This document shows positions 1 to 10,761 of a stretch of DNA of 64,000 bases, piece by piece (position 1 is the stretch's first letter; each line of letters opens with the position of its first letter). A program made the position numbers and the translations under genes. The DNA comes from Simmondsia chinensis (lineage: Eukaryota > Streptophyta > Magnoliopsida > Caryophyllales > Simmondsiaceae): the NCBI GenBank assembly GCA_018398585.1, contig JAGTTD010000015.1, positions 2,671,001 through 2,735,000 on the forward strand, in the 5' to 3' direction. The notes under the pieces were generated by a model. It did no database searches, was not told where the DNA came from, and saw only the letters and a program-made list of their open reading frames with translations.

Positions 1-485
1 ACTTGCTGTACTAGACGTTGTTGGCTCTTTTCTGGGAATTGCTCGTGGTGGCACCTAAGTATATGTCTATTTAATGTGCCCGTTCTACTACCAGGTTGAT
101 GGCTAAAATCCTTAGGTGGGTCACATAATTTACAAGTTGCTTTATTAGTTGTCTTATTAAGGGCAAAGTGCTTCCATACCCCACTAGTTGTACGCCTACT
201 AGTAGAGGTACTAGTTTCAGGCTGGGCTTCGGTGGTGGGGGTGGGTTCCTCATCAGTTTGTGAGTCTCCAACCCCACCACCACCTTACTCATGATAATCT
301 TGTTGTTATGAAAAGTCATAATCTATGCTATCATCAATGTATGGGGGTGTTGGGTCTAGTTGTATAAAATCTCGTTCTTCAGTATCAAGTAAGACAATTC
401 TACTCCTTTTAGGGATTCTGGGTGGCCGAGAAGAGCTAGAACTAGCACGACCGGCTCCAGAGAATGATGAAGAGTTCTGTGCCAT
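1..485 (-). pseudogene. hAT transposase N-terminus with BED zinc finger, broken and cut by window edge
   Basis: Reading the minus strand from an ATG at 485-483, one frame runs off the left edge. It begins MAQNSSSFSGAGRASSSSS, a low-complexity N-terminus usual for plant hAT transposases. Further on is a BED-type finger: VWKHFALN, then a CKLC pair, then GTLNRH and a downstream H (about 1-160). The BED finger binds the transposon ends; the catalytic DDE/RNase H-like core and the hAT dimerisation domain would lie left of the window. Two in-frame stops sit between the N-terminus and the finger (around 317-319 and 284-288), so this copy cannot make full-length transposase. The hAT identity rests on the finger plus the terminal repeat; the class is fairly secure, the subfamily is not. 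Confidence 0.75.
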
Positions 486-954
486 ATTAGTATAAGTGAT
501 TAGTATTTATAAAATGCAAGTAGTAATGCAAATTAAATAACTAAAAATGCGAATCGAATAAAATTGCGATATTAAAATTACTGAAACGAGAGAACAATGA
601 AATTCGAACTTCAGTCAAATACTTTACGAACTTCGAACTTTAAAGCACAATTTTTGCAATTAGCAAAGTTAGAGAAGATGGGAGATGATAAATGTATAGA
701 GAGAGAAGAGAGGATTGAAGAATTGATGAGAAAATGAGTTGGGAATGTTTAAGTATTTAACGATTTACAAAAGAGCCGTTGAACGGCCTAAGGTACATGA
801 GCCCAACGGCTCTTTTTAGAGCCGTTGGGCCCTGGGCCCGGGCCGGGCCGGGCTCGGCTGAGTAAAAAAAAGGCTCGAGGCCTGGCCAGCTACAATGCGG
901 GCCGGGCCGGGCTGGTGCGGTTTCCGGGCCAGCCCAGCCCGTTGGCCACCTCTA
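1..954 (-). mobile_element. hAT transposon, terminal part (continues left of window)
   Basis: The right-hand boundary is a terminal sequence ending GGCCACCTCTA at 954, preceded by a GGGCCGGGCCGG-type GC-rich subterminal stretch (about 825-945), typical of plant hAT ends. The same 11-bp end occurs, with its inverse, on the 120-bp MITE at 46149-46268. The 8 bp after the end (TCTCCAAG, 955-962) would be one target-site copy; the other lies outside the window. The element encodes the broken transposase at 1-485 on the minus strand. Confidence 0.75.
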
Positions 955-962
955 TCTCCAAG

Positions 963-1727
963 TAATCTAAGTGACATGACCCTAAATTTTTTTCCCCCTA
1001 AATTCTAGTTTTCATTTTTTTATTCCAATATTACAAATTAACCATTTTACCCTTATTTATGTGGCAAGAACACGCTAACTCAGCGTGCTATTTTAGAAAT
1101 TTTTTAATTTTTGCGTGTTATTTTGAGAATTTTGAATTTTTGCTTACTATTTTAGAAATAAAAAAACCTAAAAATACTATTTTGGAAAATCACCCCACCT
1201 TGATGCTAGTTCATAATGCCCGTAGGCTTGGATATATGTGATGGTTGCTGCTTTATTATTTCTTACGTGTTTGATATTGCTTTATTAGACTAGAATTTTG
1301 TAAATATTGTTCCTTCTTTCTTTTCTTCTTTCTTTCTTTTTAGTGTTGGATGCCCTTTGAAAATAGCTTCTATGCACCATATATAGGTAATGTTGCGTAT
1401 ATCTTACCCCTCCTCCCCCCTACGAGACCCTGCCTCGATGGGAGCCTCTTTGAGGCACTACGTTGTCGTTGCTGCTATGATTGTTAATGTTATATGAATC
1501 TACTTTTCAGTAAAAGTAAAGAAGATGTTAGAAGTTGTGAGCATGAAGATAACTCAAATTTAAAAGATGCTATCATATATATATATTTTGTTTTTGATAA
1601 GTAGGAAGAAAGAATCCTTATTGACATAGAATGAGGAGCATAAGAGTGCCGTGATTGGTATTGTACTTATAATTGAATAGTTAAATGTAATCATTGAATA
1701 TAATAGTTACATGTAGTTAGAAGAATC
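963..1727. other. AT-rich intergenic DNA with one SINE-body relic
   Basis: No coding signal is seen. A degraded stretch at about 1395-1497 resembles the GTT-tailed SINE bodies found elsewhere here (GTTGCGTATATC, then GGGAGCC, then GTTGTCGTTGCTG). I found no target-site duplication for it. Confidence 0.45.
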
Positions 1728-4093
1728 AGATAATTTCAAAGGTCCCGAGCAAGCGCTTAGCAGGAGTGTTGCCGAAATTAATTGGAGAAAACCAATCTGC
1801 GTTTGTGGCGGGAAGGCAAATTTTGGATGGTGCTCTGATTGCGAACGAGGTGGTCCACTGGTTGAAGAAACGAAAGAATAAAGGGGTTCTCCTAAAACTT
1901 GATTTCCAAAAGGCGTATGACACCATTAACTGAAATTTTGAAATGCAAGTGTTGAAGAAGATGGGCTTTGGTCCGAAGTGGTGTTCTTGGATTTGGAAAT
2001 GTATCTCTACTCCCTCAATGTCGATTCTCATTAATAGTTCACCGACTAAGCCTTTCAAGATGGGAAGGGGTCTAAGGCAGGGTGACCCTTTGTCACCTTT
2101 CCTCTTCATAATGGTGTCAGAGGTTCTCAACACAATAATCTCCAACGCAGCACAAGCGGAGGACGTAGCTGCAGTGGAAGTTGGTCCGAATAAGGTTCGA
2201 TTAACACACCTACAGTTTGCGGATGACACGTTAATAATTTGCCCGGCCGACCGTTAAGTAATAGAAGCCTACCAAGAACTGCTAGTATGCTTCGAATCCA
2301 TCTCAGGTCTAAAAATAAATTTTGCAAAATCAGCTCTGATAGTCTTAGTCAAGGATGATGGTTGGGCTTCTGAAGTCGCAGGTGTTCTCAGGTGTCAAGT
2401 AGTGAATCTTCCGATCAAGTATCTTGGTATCCCACTAGGAGCCAATCCTAGACTCCTATCCACTTGGAAGCCAATCTTGGACCGGGTGGAGAGAAAACTA
2501 GCCGGATGGAAACAGAAATCATTATTAAGAGCAGGTAGATTGACTCTTATAAAATCAGTTCTAAATAACCTCCCAACGTACTATATGTCCATATTCCGCA
2601 TTCCGAAAAAGGTTCTGCGTAAGATCATCAAGTTATAGAGGAATTTCTTCTGGGGTTCTTCTGGAGACTCGTCGGGCCTTCTATGCATCAAATGGGAGCT
2701 CATCCAAGCTCCGAAAGATCAAGGGGGTTTAGGGGTGGGAGACCCGCTTATTAGGAATGCGGCACTACTGTTCAAATGGTGGTGGTGATTATTTGAGGAA
2801 GGATCTTCCCTTTGGAAGGAGGTGGTTTCAGGATTTGCTACCCACCCATACGGGAGGTAAAAGCAGAAGTCCTTGGGCAGCCGTTGGAGAAGTTGTGGAG
2901 TCCTTCCAAATTCCAGAGCGAGTTGTGAACGCCTTGAAATTGAAACTGGGGGATGATTCCAAAATCAAATTTTGGAAGCACAAATGGGTAGGTGAGGAAA
3001 CATTGGAAAACCGATTCCCATATCTTTTCACAGTATCTCTCCAAAAAGAGCACGTTGTGGCTCAAATGGGGGCATGGGAAGGCGTTGAGTGGAGATGGAT
3101 CTTTAATTCAAGGCATAGATTCTTTATGAGGGAGGAGCCGAGTTTATCAACTCTTATCCATATATTGTCAGGGGTGGCCCCAAATCCGGGATCCGGAGAC
3201 GTTGTATGGTGGAGTAATAATAGTGTAGGACGCTTCTCAGTTAAATCGTTTGCGGAAGCAGTAACCATGAGCAAGCCCAGGTCTTTCACGGTGGACCACC
3301 TTGTTTGTGGAGTATGGAAAGGATTGGCCCCTCTGAAAGTGGAAATAGTAGTGTGGATGGCGTTGCTTGGAAAGATGAAAACTAAAGACCGTCTTTGGAA
3401 AATTGGCATCATTCAAGAAGAAGAGAAATGGTGCCCTCTTTGTGGTAAGATATCGGAAAGTGTAGATCACCTATTCTTATAATGCGAGGAGACCTGGAAG
3501 ATATGGGCTCAATGCCTCAAATGGTGGGGAGTGAGTTGGGTATCGTCTAACTCGATCAAGGGTCACTTCTTCCAATGGATTGCGGCCAAAGTAGGAGGCA
3601 AGTTCCAAAAGAAAGTCTGGATTACGTTGTTCTTTGTTATAATATGGGAGGTTTGGAGGTCAAGGAACAAAATAGTGTTCGAGCAGGCTATTTGAAACAT
3701 CAAGGACACCGAGTGGTCAATCAAACTAAGAGTAGGCTTTTAGGTAAAAGCCTGGTGTAGCACATTCCCATACTCTCCTATAGAAGCAGCACGTAATGTT
3801 TTTCCAAGTCTGGTCTCCGAATCAATGAAATTCAAAAGGCAAGCCAAGAATCGATGTGAGTAGGGCAAATTAGGAGTTTGGTGGGTTGCTGCCCATGTGC
3901 AGGATGGCTGCGTGGTTGTCTATGAGCACTTTTCATGGTGTAATTTATAGTTCCTGATGCCCCCTTGTTTTTTGCTGGTTCTGGGGAAAATTCTAGCTTA
4001 AGTTCTTTTATTTTTGTTCTGTACTTCTCTGGGCCCAATTCAGGGCGCCATCTTTTGTATCTCGAGCTTCGCTCAGTATTAATCGAAAAAAAA
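1728..4093 (+). mobile_element. LINE retrotransposon, 5'-truncated
   Basis: This non-LTR element starts inside the reverse transcriptase domain and ends in a short poly-A (4086-4093) after a typical plant LINE 3' end (CAGTATTAATCG). Upstream flank GTTAGAAGAA (about 1720-1729) and downstream flank GTTAGAACAA (4096-4105) differ by one base and may be the target-site duplication. 5' truncation is the usual outcome of target-primed reverse transcription. Confidence 0.85.
1734..3760 (+). pseudogene. LINE ORF2 fragment: reverse transcriptase and zf-RVT
   Basis: The translation, across frame breaks, shows the C-terminal half of a plant LINE ORF2. Visible in order are: the RT palm motif LDFQKAYD (about 1898-1925), RQGDPLSPFLF (about 2070-2105), the catalytic FADD (about 2217-2228), the thumb and connection region with GIPLGANPR (about 2425-2450) and a zf-RVT module with WCPLCG and DHLF (about 3430-3480). 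Endonuclease and most of the RT fingers are missing because of 5' truncation. The frame is interrupted by stops near 1931, 2257, 2637 and 3481 and by shifts between segments, so it is dead. It would have copied LINE RNA at nicked chromosomal DNA. The zf-RVT fragments at 12243, 24752 and 29850 come from related LINEs. Confidence 0.88.
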
Positions 4094-4094
4094 T

Positions 4095-4411
4095 TGTTAG
4101 AACAAACAATAGTTAGTTAGAGATATTATGATTGCTAATATTAGTTAGATATATCATGATTGTCAGATTAGATTTGTCTTTAGCTATAAAAGAATTAGGG
4201 TTGTAATTAAGAATTATCCGAAATTAATGAAATAGTATCTTCATCTTCTCCTCACTCTCTCTCTCCCTAAATTCTTTTAATTCTTTCTCATCTCATAATT
4301 TAATTCTTTTCTCATTCCAATTCTTTCTATCTTTCTTTCGCATCTCAATTCGAATTCCTTTTCCTGTCACGTAGGTTCATGACAAAGGGTTTCTGAAGCA
4401 ATTGGACTGCA
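4095..4411 (+). repeat. Possible solo LTR after the LINE tail
   Basis: A sequence beginning TGTTAGAACA has a TATA-like CTATAAAAG near 4184 and a CT-rich segment, as in a copia LTR. A CA end at 4410-4411 is followed by AAAAA, against AAAAT before the start, so the duplication is weak. The left end competes with the putative LINE target-site copy. Confidence 0.28.
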
Positions 4412-5988
4412 AAAAACCTAAATGGGTGGGTCCAAAGCACCCATTTGCGAGGGCAACTTCAAACAGTCATAACTTTTGATTGGTAAGAAGTTATGGGGCC
4501 CATAACTTGTCAAATTGAAGTTATCAAACTGAACTCTGTAATCCCGCTTTGTGTTTGGTGGCTTTTTTGTAATTTCATATTTTAGGGCATTTTCGTAATT
4601 TGGCTTTTTAGGGTTTCTTGTTGTCGATAAATACTCGTTATAGTTTATTGTATAATATAACTTCAATTTTCTAAATACAAAATCCTAGTATTTTGTCTTT
4701 TTCGGTAGATTCCATGCTTGTTCTTCAAACGTGCTAAATTTAAACATCAAATAATGCAATAAAAAGTTATTAGATTATAAAAAATAATATTAAATTAATT
4801 TTATAATTTGATAATTTTAGAACATTCATCTTTAGTTTTAAATTAGATTTATTTTTTTTATATATATATTTATAGGATTCCTCATCTAATTGGTCTTACT
4901 GTGTGTTCTTGTTGGGAATAAAACTTAGCTTTGGTTCCATGCCTACATATATTCCACGTAGGAGCTGCTAAAAATATCCAAAAAAATATACGAAATTATA
5001 TATTCCCGAGTAAAATATAATAAATGCATATTATAAGAAATTAAAAGAGTGTCTAAAAGGCTCCTCCAATTCCAAGGCTAAGCCAAAGGAGTTGGTAGGA
5101 TCCACTTGTAACATTAACGAAGTTCCATACTAAAACCAATCAATGTTAAGACGGAGTACTCTAAGACTTAAATCTCAAAGAAGTACTACACGGGATTTAT
5201 TGAGCATTAAAACCTAAATGAAGTTGCACACTAAAATCGTTTCAACCTTAGTGAACGTCATTAATAATTGGGTCATAGATTTCAAAACTGATCGAGTCCA
5301 ACTAGGCTGAAACCAAAAAATACCTGATTTGTGATTCGTTATAGTAGATGGATCAACCCAAATTGACCCACCGGTATGGGGTTTGGGTGGGCCGGTCAAA
5401 AAAATCCAATTAAACCCTACCCATTGGCCATTTTTAATTCGTTACAATTTTATGTTGTGTTTTATCTCAAATTTTTTAATCTTTATTTCAAAGCGGAGGC
5501 CTGTGTGGTAGAGTGGAGGGGCTGAGCCCTTTGTCAAGTCATATCAATATACCAACTTTTGCACTAGGGTTCGCATTCTGTTATCACTATATATGGTATA
5601 CCATTTGGTTTTGCCCTGTGTTGAGAGAGAGAGAGAGTGAAAACTTTGAACAAAGAAAAACGCTTGTAATCTCTCAGTTGAGAGTTTTTTATATAAATCT
5701 CAGTGCCCTTAATTTTCTTTTTATCTTCTCTTCTGAATTTAAATTCAAATATTTTTTTTTGATATCTAAGTCAAATCCAATTTTTAAGTATTTTCGCCTT
5801 AAATTTTCTAACGCATGACTTTGGTATTAGATGCGGTCATATAACCTTCAATAGGACCATCGAATCACAATCAATCTCACACTTTTATTTTAGCATAAAT
5901 TCCACACATTACTTGTTATATATAACATCCTTAGAGCCCAACTAGGTTGGTCACAATTGTTGGAGACTCTACATGTGAGTCTTGTGGA
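4412..5988. other. Intergenic DNA upstream of gene A
   Basis: I see no gene. A stretch at 5570-5835 has LTR-like features: an AG-repeat leader, a TATATAAA at about 5690, and a TTGGTATTAGATGC at 5820-5833 that weakly resembles a tRNA-Met primer-binding site. It is too degraded to call. Confidence 0.4.
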
Positions 5989-6030
5989 ATTCCACATCGG
6001 AGTTGAGAGAAAGAAAGATCACCTTATAAG
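5989..6030 (+). promoter_or_regulatory. snRNA-type USE plus TATA, 125-165 bp upstream of gene A
   Basis: ATTCCACATCG (5989-5999) matches the plant snRNA upstream sequence element RTCCCACATCG at 10 of 11 positions. A TATAAG box starts at 6025, about 25 bp downstream. In plant snRNA genes a spacing of about three helical turns specifies RNA polymerase III. A conserved-looking stretch follows (CCTATTGCCAATTGG, 6048-6062), then TTTT at 6063-6066. Alternatively this belongs to a dispersed plant repeat that merely carries this motif, or it is the ordinary promoter of gene A. Confidence 0.35.
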
Positions 6031-6155
6031 CCTAGTGGATTACTCCACCTATTGCCAATTGGTTTTAGAAGGAAACCCCACTTGGGCTTATATGTGGATC
6101 TTATGTGTTCCAACTCCGTGAGTTGGGCCTAAAGGCCTGGTGAAATTTAACTACA

Positions 6156-6470
6156 ATGGCATCCCAAGAGTATACCAATTCTCAATATGACTCATTTCTT
6201 GAAGCTAGCATTGAACTTGCCGATGCTCTTGAAAAATTGGACAGTCCATTTTCAAGTACTTGGTTTAATTTTGACTTTTTAGATCAAGATGCAGTACAAA
6301 TTCGTTGCGATAAAGCCATGCAACAGTGGCTCAGGGAGAGACAAACCCTAACCTACGATAGCCGGCCACCTGCTGACATCCATGAGATTGAATATTTTGG
6401 CGACCAACTGGCTACAGTTTTTTATTTGAACACCTACGATTTCAACATCTACGCCAAGTCGTTTCAATAG
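6156..6470 (+). CDS. Tandem-family member A, N-terminal part (unknown function)
   Basis: I do not recognise this protein. The 104-residue reading begins MASQEYTNSQYDSFLEASIE, clearly homologous to member B (34273) and member C (45589): shared are EY, a (S/T)QYD/N cluster, L/I-EASI and a later GDQLA/GEQLA motif. The composition suggests a small helical cytosolic domain with no signal peptide or membrane segment. The ATG was chosen because the homology with B and C starts there. Unlike B and C, no GTAAG donor follows; the frame meets a TAG at 6468 and then continues in the same frame into sequence homologous to exon 2 of B. So A has either lost intron 1 and gained a stop, or is a pseudogene. 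The confidence covers family membership, not function. Confidence 0.55.
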   Translation: MASQEYTNSQYDSFLEASIELADALEKLDSPFSSTWFNFDFLDQDAVQIRCDKAMQQWLRERQTLTYDSRPPADIHEIEYFGDQLATVFYLNTYDFNIYAKSFQ

Positions 6471-6650
6471 AGTGCAAATGATGCCATTAAAAGGAGGGTG
6501 AAGATATTCAAGGAGCAGGCCAAACAACAACCAACGGAGAAAGATTCTGTATTTCTTCCCATGTTGGAGATGCGTGGTCTGACACTGATTATGACGAGCT
6601 TCAGGAGCGTTTCTTCTCTCCGATATTACGCTAATCAATGGTATATTATT
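6471..6650 (+). pseudogene. Member A, exon-2-like segment fused to exon 1
   Basis: Directly after the TAG the same frame reads RRVKIFKEQAKQQ and later YYANQWYI. These correspond to MVKQYMEQVKQQ and PYENQWYI in exon 2 of member B (about 37700-37860), and the DNA matches closely around AAACAACAAC and AATCAATGGTATAT. In B these two coding parts are separated by a 3-kb intron. A possible donor (ATG then GTATAT) lies at about 6640, after which similarity to B stops and 700 bp of noncoding sequence begins. Confidence 0.5.
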
Positions 6651-7346
6651 TTTCATGATCTTTTCAAAGTTTTTCTTTTTGTTAATTATAAACACTAAAC
6701 ATTTTTGACATCTTAGTTGACTATAAAGCTTCTCGATTGAGAAAACGTTTTTTTTACATCTTTTCCGCAACATAAAGAAAGATGAAAAAATATTTTATGA
6801 AAAACAGGAAATTATGCAAATAATACAACACAAAAAGCCCTTTATTTTCCAAATTTTCTTTTCTTGAAAAGCTCATTTCAATTTCCGTCTTTCACCTTCA
6901 TGCCATGATAGACAGAGGTGAGTTGTCAACAAAATCAACAACTATCGGCAACATACGCCGTAGGCGGTAAGGCTTTCTTAACTCTCGCGCTATTGGGTGT
7001 GTGCTCCCTTCATGGGATTTGGCTTTTGGTATTTTTGGGGCTTCATTATTTGTTTTTTGCTTGTTGGCTCAGTTGGTTTTATTTTTGGTCTTTTTTTTTT
7101 TTTTTTGGACATTGACTTTGGAGTTTCATGATTGGTGTTAGCGTGTTTGAGCTTTGGAGTTTCTGAACGTTTTTATTTATTTATTTGGACTTGTGTCCTA
7201 TTTATCAGAAAGCAATTTCCACCCTTCTCTACTAAAAATTAACAAGAAAAGGCATCTTTAATAAAGTGATTTTTTCATCTCTAAATTGTCTGTGATTTTT
7301 TTCGAGACGTAACGAGGACTAAATTGTTTGTGATATTGCAACAAGT
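6651..7346 (+). other. Intron-like spacer of member A
   Basis: T-rich noncoding sequence between the exon-2-like segment and the last exon, with no counterpart at this position in member B. It has T-runs and no supported gene. Confidence 0.4.
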
Positions 7347-7360
7347 GTGATGATGGGTTA

Positions 7361-7627
7361 TAAGGTTCATTTAACAGGCATTAATGCAACAGGGTCCCAT
7401 TAGAACTCTGAAATTAAGCGTGCTCGGGTGAAAGTAGTACTAGGATGGGTGACCTCCTGGGAAGTCCTTGTGTTGCCAACCCCATAAGGTTAGGGGTCCT
7501 CAGAAATAGCCTCTCGGCGGGGTTACATCCTGAAGGGATAAGGCTGCGTACATCCACCCCTCCCAGACTCCGCTTATGCGGGAGCCCTTAAGGCGCTGGA
7601 TCTGTCGTCGTCGTCATTGTTGTTGTT
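7361..7627 (+). mobile_element. 5S rRNA-headed SINE, full length, with target-site duplication
   Basis: The unit starts with a near-complete 5S rRNA-like head (7361-7483), including the internal promoter A box (TTAAGCGTGCTCGGG) and C box (GGATGGGTGACCTCCTGGG). It continues into a SINE body (CTGCGTACATCC, GCGGGAGCCC) and ends in GTC/GTT repeats. The 14-bp sequence GTGATGATGGGTTA flanks it exactly (7347-7360 and 7628-7641), so head and body moved as one piece. It sits immediately before the last exon of gene A. The 5S part is divergent and is not a functional ribosomal gene. Confidence 0.9.
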
Positions 7628-7631
7628 GTGA

Positions 7632-7870
7632 TGATGGGTTACGATCAGAGACTCTATATCAACAGCTTCGCCATTAAAAAAGAACAAAGACGAAGGCAAG
7701 CGGAACTAAAGCAGCATTCCATGAACCATGGACATGCTCCTGGTCGAGTACCTCAAGCTTCTTATACTTACAACATTGGTACCCTTTATAATTCTGGTGC
7801 CAATACTAACGTGTCTGGACAACAACACAATGAAAATGCCGCTTCACTTGGCTATGTTCCAAACTTTTAG
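7632..7870 (+). CDS. Member A, C-terminal exon with Y/N/G/Q motif
   Basis: This frame reads YDQRLYINSFAIKKEQRRRQ, a charged helical stretch parallel to the KQELRERQAQAQ helix of member B, and then the conserved family motif YNIGTLYNSG, NTNVSG, QQHNENA. It ends SLGYVPNF and TAG at 7868-7870. The same last 14 codons recur at 14161-14202. Member B has YNYGTLYNSG, NTNIDG, QQNN but a different final tail (PGRTPSKKSN). The exon start is uncertain: the first in-frame ATGs are part of the SINE target-site duplication, and the acceptor cannot be fixed. Function unknown; the motif resembles prion-like composition only. Confidence 0.5.
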
Positions 7871-8151
7871 GGGCTTAAAGCAAATTTTGATCGGTTGGCC
7901 CTTTATGGTAAGGGAGTTGTTCAAGTCAAATCAAGGACGTTTTGAATGATCCCTTTTATGTTGTAATTCTGGCTAATATACCGATCCTTTATACTATATA
8001 TCTGTATATATATTTACTATGTATTATACATTGGTTTTTATTTCTTTAATATAAATGGTGATATACGTTAGAATCAACTTATAATATAATTAATTTTTAA
8101 AAAACATCCTATTCTTTGTTATTATCAACTATAATTAGACATAGTTGGCAA

Positions 8152-8226
8152 TCTCAGCCCTTCATTTTGAATTTAATGGCTGAGATTTAAGCTCTCATAT
8201 CTCACCATAGTCAAATGCTCTCTTTT
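8152..8226 (+). repeat. Half copy of the foldback MITE
   Basis: CTGAGATTTAAGCTCTCAT and CACCATAGTCAAATGCTCTC match one arm of the inverted-repeat element at 16228-16476. Confidence 0.7.
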
Positions 8227-8869
8227 AATATATATAAAATTATTTATATATATAAAACTTGCAAGTTACCCGTTTATCAATTGGATTAGATTATAATTGA
8301 GGATTTTGTTGACAAATGTGTTTCTTTTGTGGAGCCCCTTATATCATACGCATATGAGCACGATATGTACATTTACCAAGTCTAAGACATGACCTAAATA
8401 AGATAAAGAATGGCCCAAAATTAATGAGTTTTTGTGGAGGTAGATTGCGAATACTCTTGTAGAGGAGGAAGAACAATAACTTGGCTTTGGCTTCAAGCCA
8501 GTTTTGATTCTATGTGACTTGGTAGAATCAGAGGTCACAATTCTTAGTAGCTATATTTTTATATGCGCATATTTTTTTGGATAAGCAGCGAGAAAACTCA
8601 CGATAAAGAAACTAGTATCTTACAACAGGAGCCTTGAGAGACACGTGCACAACGTGAAAAAGGGAAAAATAATATAAAAGCATCCTATATCAAAAATAGA
8701 CAACATAGTCAAACACTATCGAAGACAGCTCTCCCTAAAAATTCCTTGTACAGACAAGAAACACCACCCTATGAAAGCAAAGAACTCCCAAGAAAGTTGA
8801 GGAATACCCCAAACCTGCACGAATAGATCTTGAAGCATCACACTTCAAAAGAGGCACAACTCTCAACCC

Positions 8870-9176
8870 TCCCTTTTTTTTTTTTTTTGAAAATTAAGCT
8901 TTTTATTTCAATAACGAAGGTTTTATAAAGATACAAACTTAAACTCAAATATTACATAGGACCCCTGGGACCCGAATGAACTCAAAATTAATAGAACCAA
9001 ATATTAAGCGGACTACTCCTAGACACACCATTCTTAGCCAAAGAGTCAGCATGAGGGTTTGCTTCACGAAAAGTGAGGGAAAAGGAGACCGACCGGAAGA
9101 ATTGCTTATAAACCTGATTTTGTTTAACTGAAATTCGGCTTCAATGGAATCTCTTCCACACACTTACACCAAATGG
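8870..9176 (-). mobile_element. Short LINE 3' fragment, minus strand, with 17-bp target-site duplication
   Basis: The element starts with a T-run (poly-A of the minus strand, about 8871-8888) and is flanked by GGCACAACTCTCAACCC at 8853-8869 and 9177-9193. The minus strand encodes FREANPHADSLAKNG (about 9030-9075), the last motif of the RNase H-like domain at the end of plant LINE ORF2. Only about 300 bp of the 3' end was integrated. The equivalent at 15040-15280 has lost its left end. Confidence 0.85.
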
Positions 9177-10110
9177 GGCACAACTCTCAACCCCTTGATT
9201 TCCACACGCAAAGTTCCAACCCATCAGGTGTTGGCATGGGAAGGATTATGGACTGACTTTTCTTGAGATGCTTCTTTTTTTTTCAGGGTACTTAACCCCA
9301 ACATGAACATTGTCTTCGAAAAAGGAAAAAAGATGATGCATGTCGTATTCAGGGTCATTATATTCACATATCAAGTAACTTTTTCATTAGAGAAACAACA
9401 GTACTATCCGAATGTAAGCTCTCATGCTAGTGCCATACAACTCTCTCAGCCTAATAAGCGAAGTGTGGAAGGGCATTGCACCATCAAAAGTCGAACTCTT
9501 TGACGCAAAATACAGCTAAAACAAGATTGAAGCAGGATTCTCATGACTTTCCTTTAACCGAATTGCAAATATAGGAGACAATTAAAATCGGGATGGTTAA
9601 TTCGTTACTACATAAGAAACCGAAATAGCATAATGGGGGTAATCGGTTACCGATTTTCATTACCTAAATTCAAAAAACTTGCTTACAATGAAAAGAAGAT
9701 ACATATTTGTTGAACTTAAAAAATCTCCTAGAATATCTAACATTATGCAAGTTCGAATCAGAAAATAACTTGAATTCTTCAATCGACTTGTAATTGTAAA
9801 AAGTTGAGATGGATGAAAACCCGATGCAACTTTCATTTGCAATGAAAACAATTTATAATACATCAAAATAACCCGGAAAGGCACCTAGGATGTTAATTGT
9901 CTTCAATGGCCATTCATGAGGTCGGTTAGGAAGAGGAAGAGTGATGCAGCACGTAAAGTAGAAAATTTGAGAACGAGAAGGGTTAACGGCCTTTCTTTTA
10001 ATTTTATTACGAAAATAATATAACATACGGGAAAAGTCGATCAATTTCTCACAACCCAGAGAGAGAAAACACTAGAAATTCTGAAATTAAATCTAAAAAT
10101 CGAATGCTAA

Positions 10111-10761
10111 AACCCCAAATTTTCTCTTGTTTAAATAGAGGAGCTAGTTGACTAATAAAAACACTGAAAGATAATTATCAATAAAATCTAAAAAATAAAA
10201 CTAATCCTAATAGAATTCAAACTCTAATCAAATTCTCCTCAGCTTGCGTCCGCGTCTCCAGGTGTAGCTGCCAATTGGTACCCGTCAAGGAGCCGCAAAT
10301 CCATTAACGGGCTGCATCAAAGAGGGTCCCTATAGATTGATCTCAAATTCTATCCCCAAAATCGCCCCAGACCTTGATCTGCTATGTCGCATACCGGTGC
10401 TCCATCTCATGTACCATCTCCACACATTGAATCCTGATCCGGAATGTGCTCTTCTCGTGGTCCTCAATTCTCCCTTAGTCATGAGCCCCAATTGTGCACC
10501 ATGGGCAAAGTCGGGCGAGATTTCCTCGGATTTGTCCATGTTGCGCTCCTAATATTAGGAATTTCTTTTGATCTATAATTTTCTTTCTACTACTTGTTCT
10601 TTATTGTAGCTGTATTTTTAATGACTATCTCTTTTTTATCGCTTGGGGATTTTTCCCCTCTTAATTATCAAAAAAAAAAAAAGGAAGGAGGAAGACTTCA
10701 ACGATCCCCTAAAAACATCCCTAACTGGCCATGCTACTAGTCGCTCTACGTTCATGGACAC
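10111..10761. other. Intergenic DNA with a retroposed 3' end
   Basis: No gene is recognised. A stretch ending in an A-run at 10669-10682, preceded by CCCCTCTTAATTATC, looks like the 3' end of another LINE or retroposed transcript. Confidence 0.4.

Larger units (their letters stand above)
7827..10110. repeat. Segmental duplication, copy 1 (3' end and downstream of gene A)
   Basis: Matches 14158-16125 over its length, from the last codons of gene A to about 10110. The other copy lacks about 240 bp (near 8690-8925) and about 80 bp (near 9995-10075). It carries no gene of its own beyond TE debris. Confidence 0.88.

Noticed and set aside
5570..5835. LTR and primer-binding site upstream of gene A
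   Set aside because: The motif TTGGTATTAGATGC is too divergent and no second LTR or target duplication was found.
7361..7483. A functional 5S rRNA gene
   Set aside because: The sequence diverges from plant 5S at many positions and is part of a SINE bracketed by a target duplication; it is not in a 5S tandem array.
7347..7641. Cassandra TRIM LTR
   Set aside because: The 5S-like part is at the extreme 5' end, there is no TG...CA LTR structure, the tail is GTT repeats and the target duplication is 14 bp, not 5.
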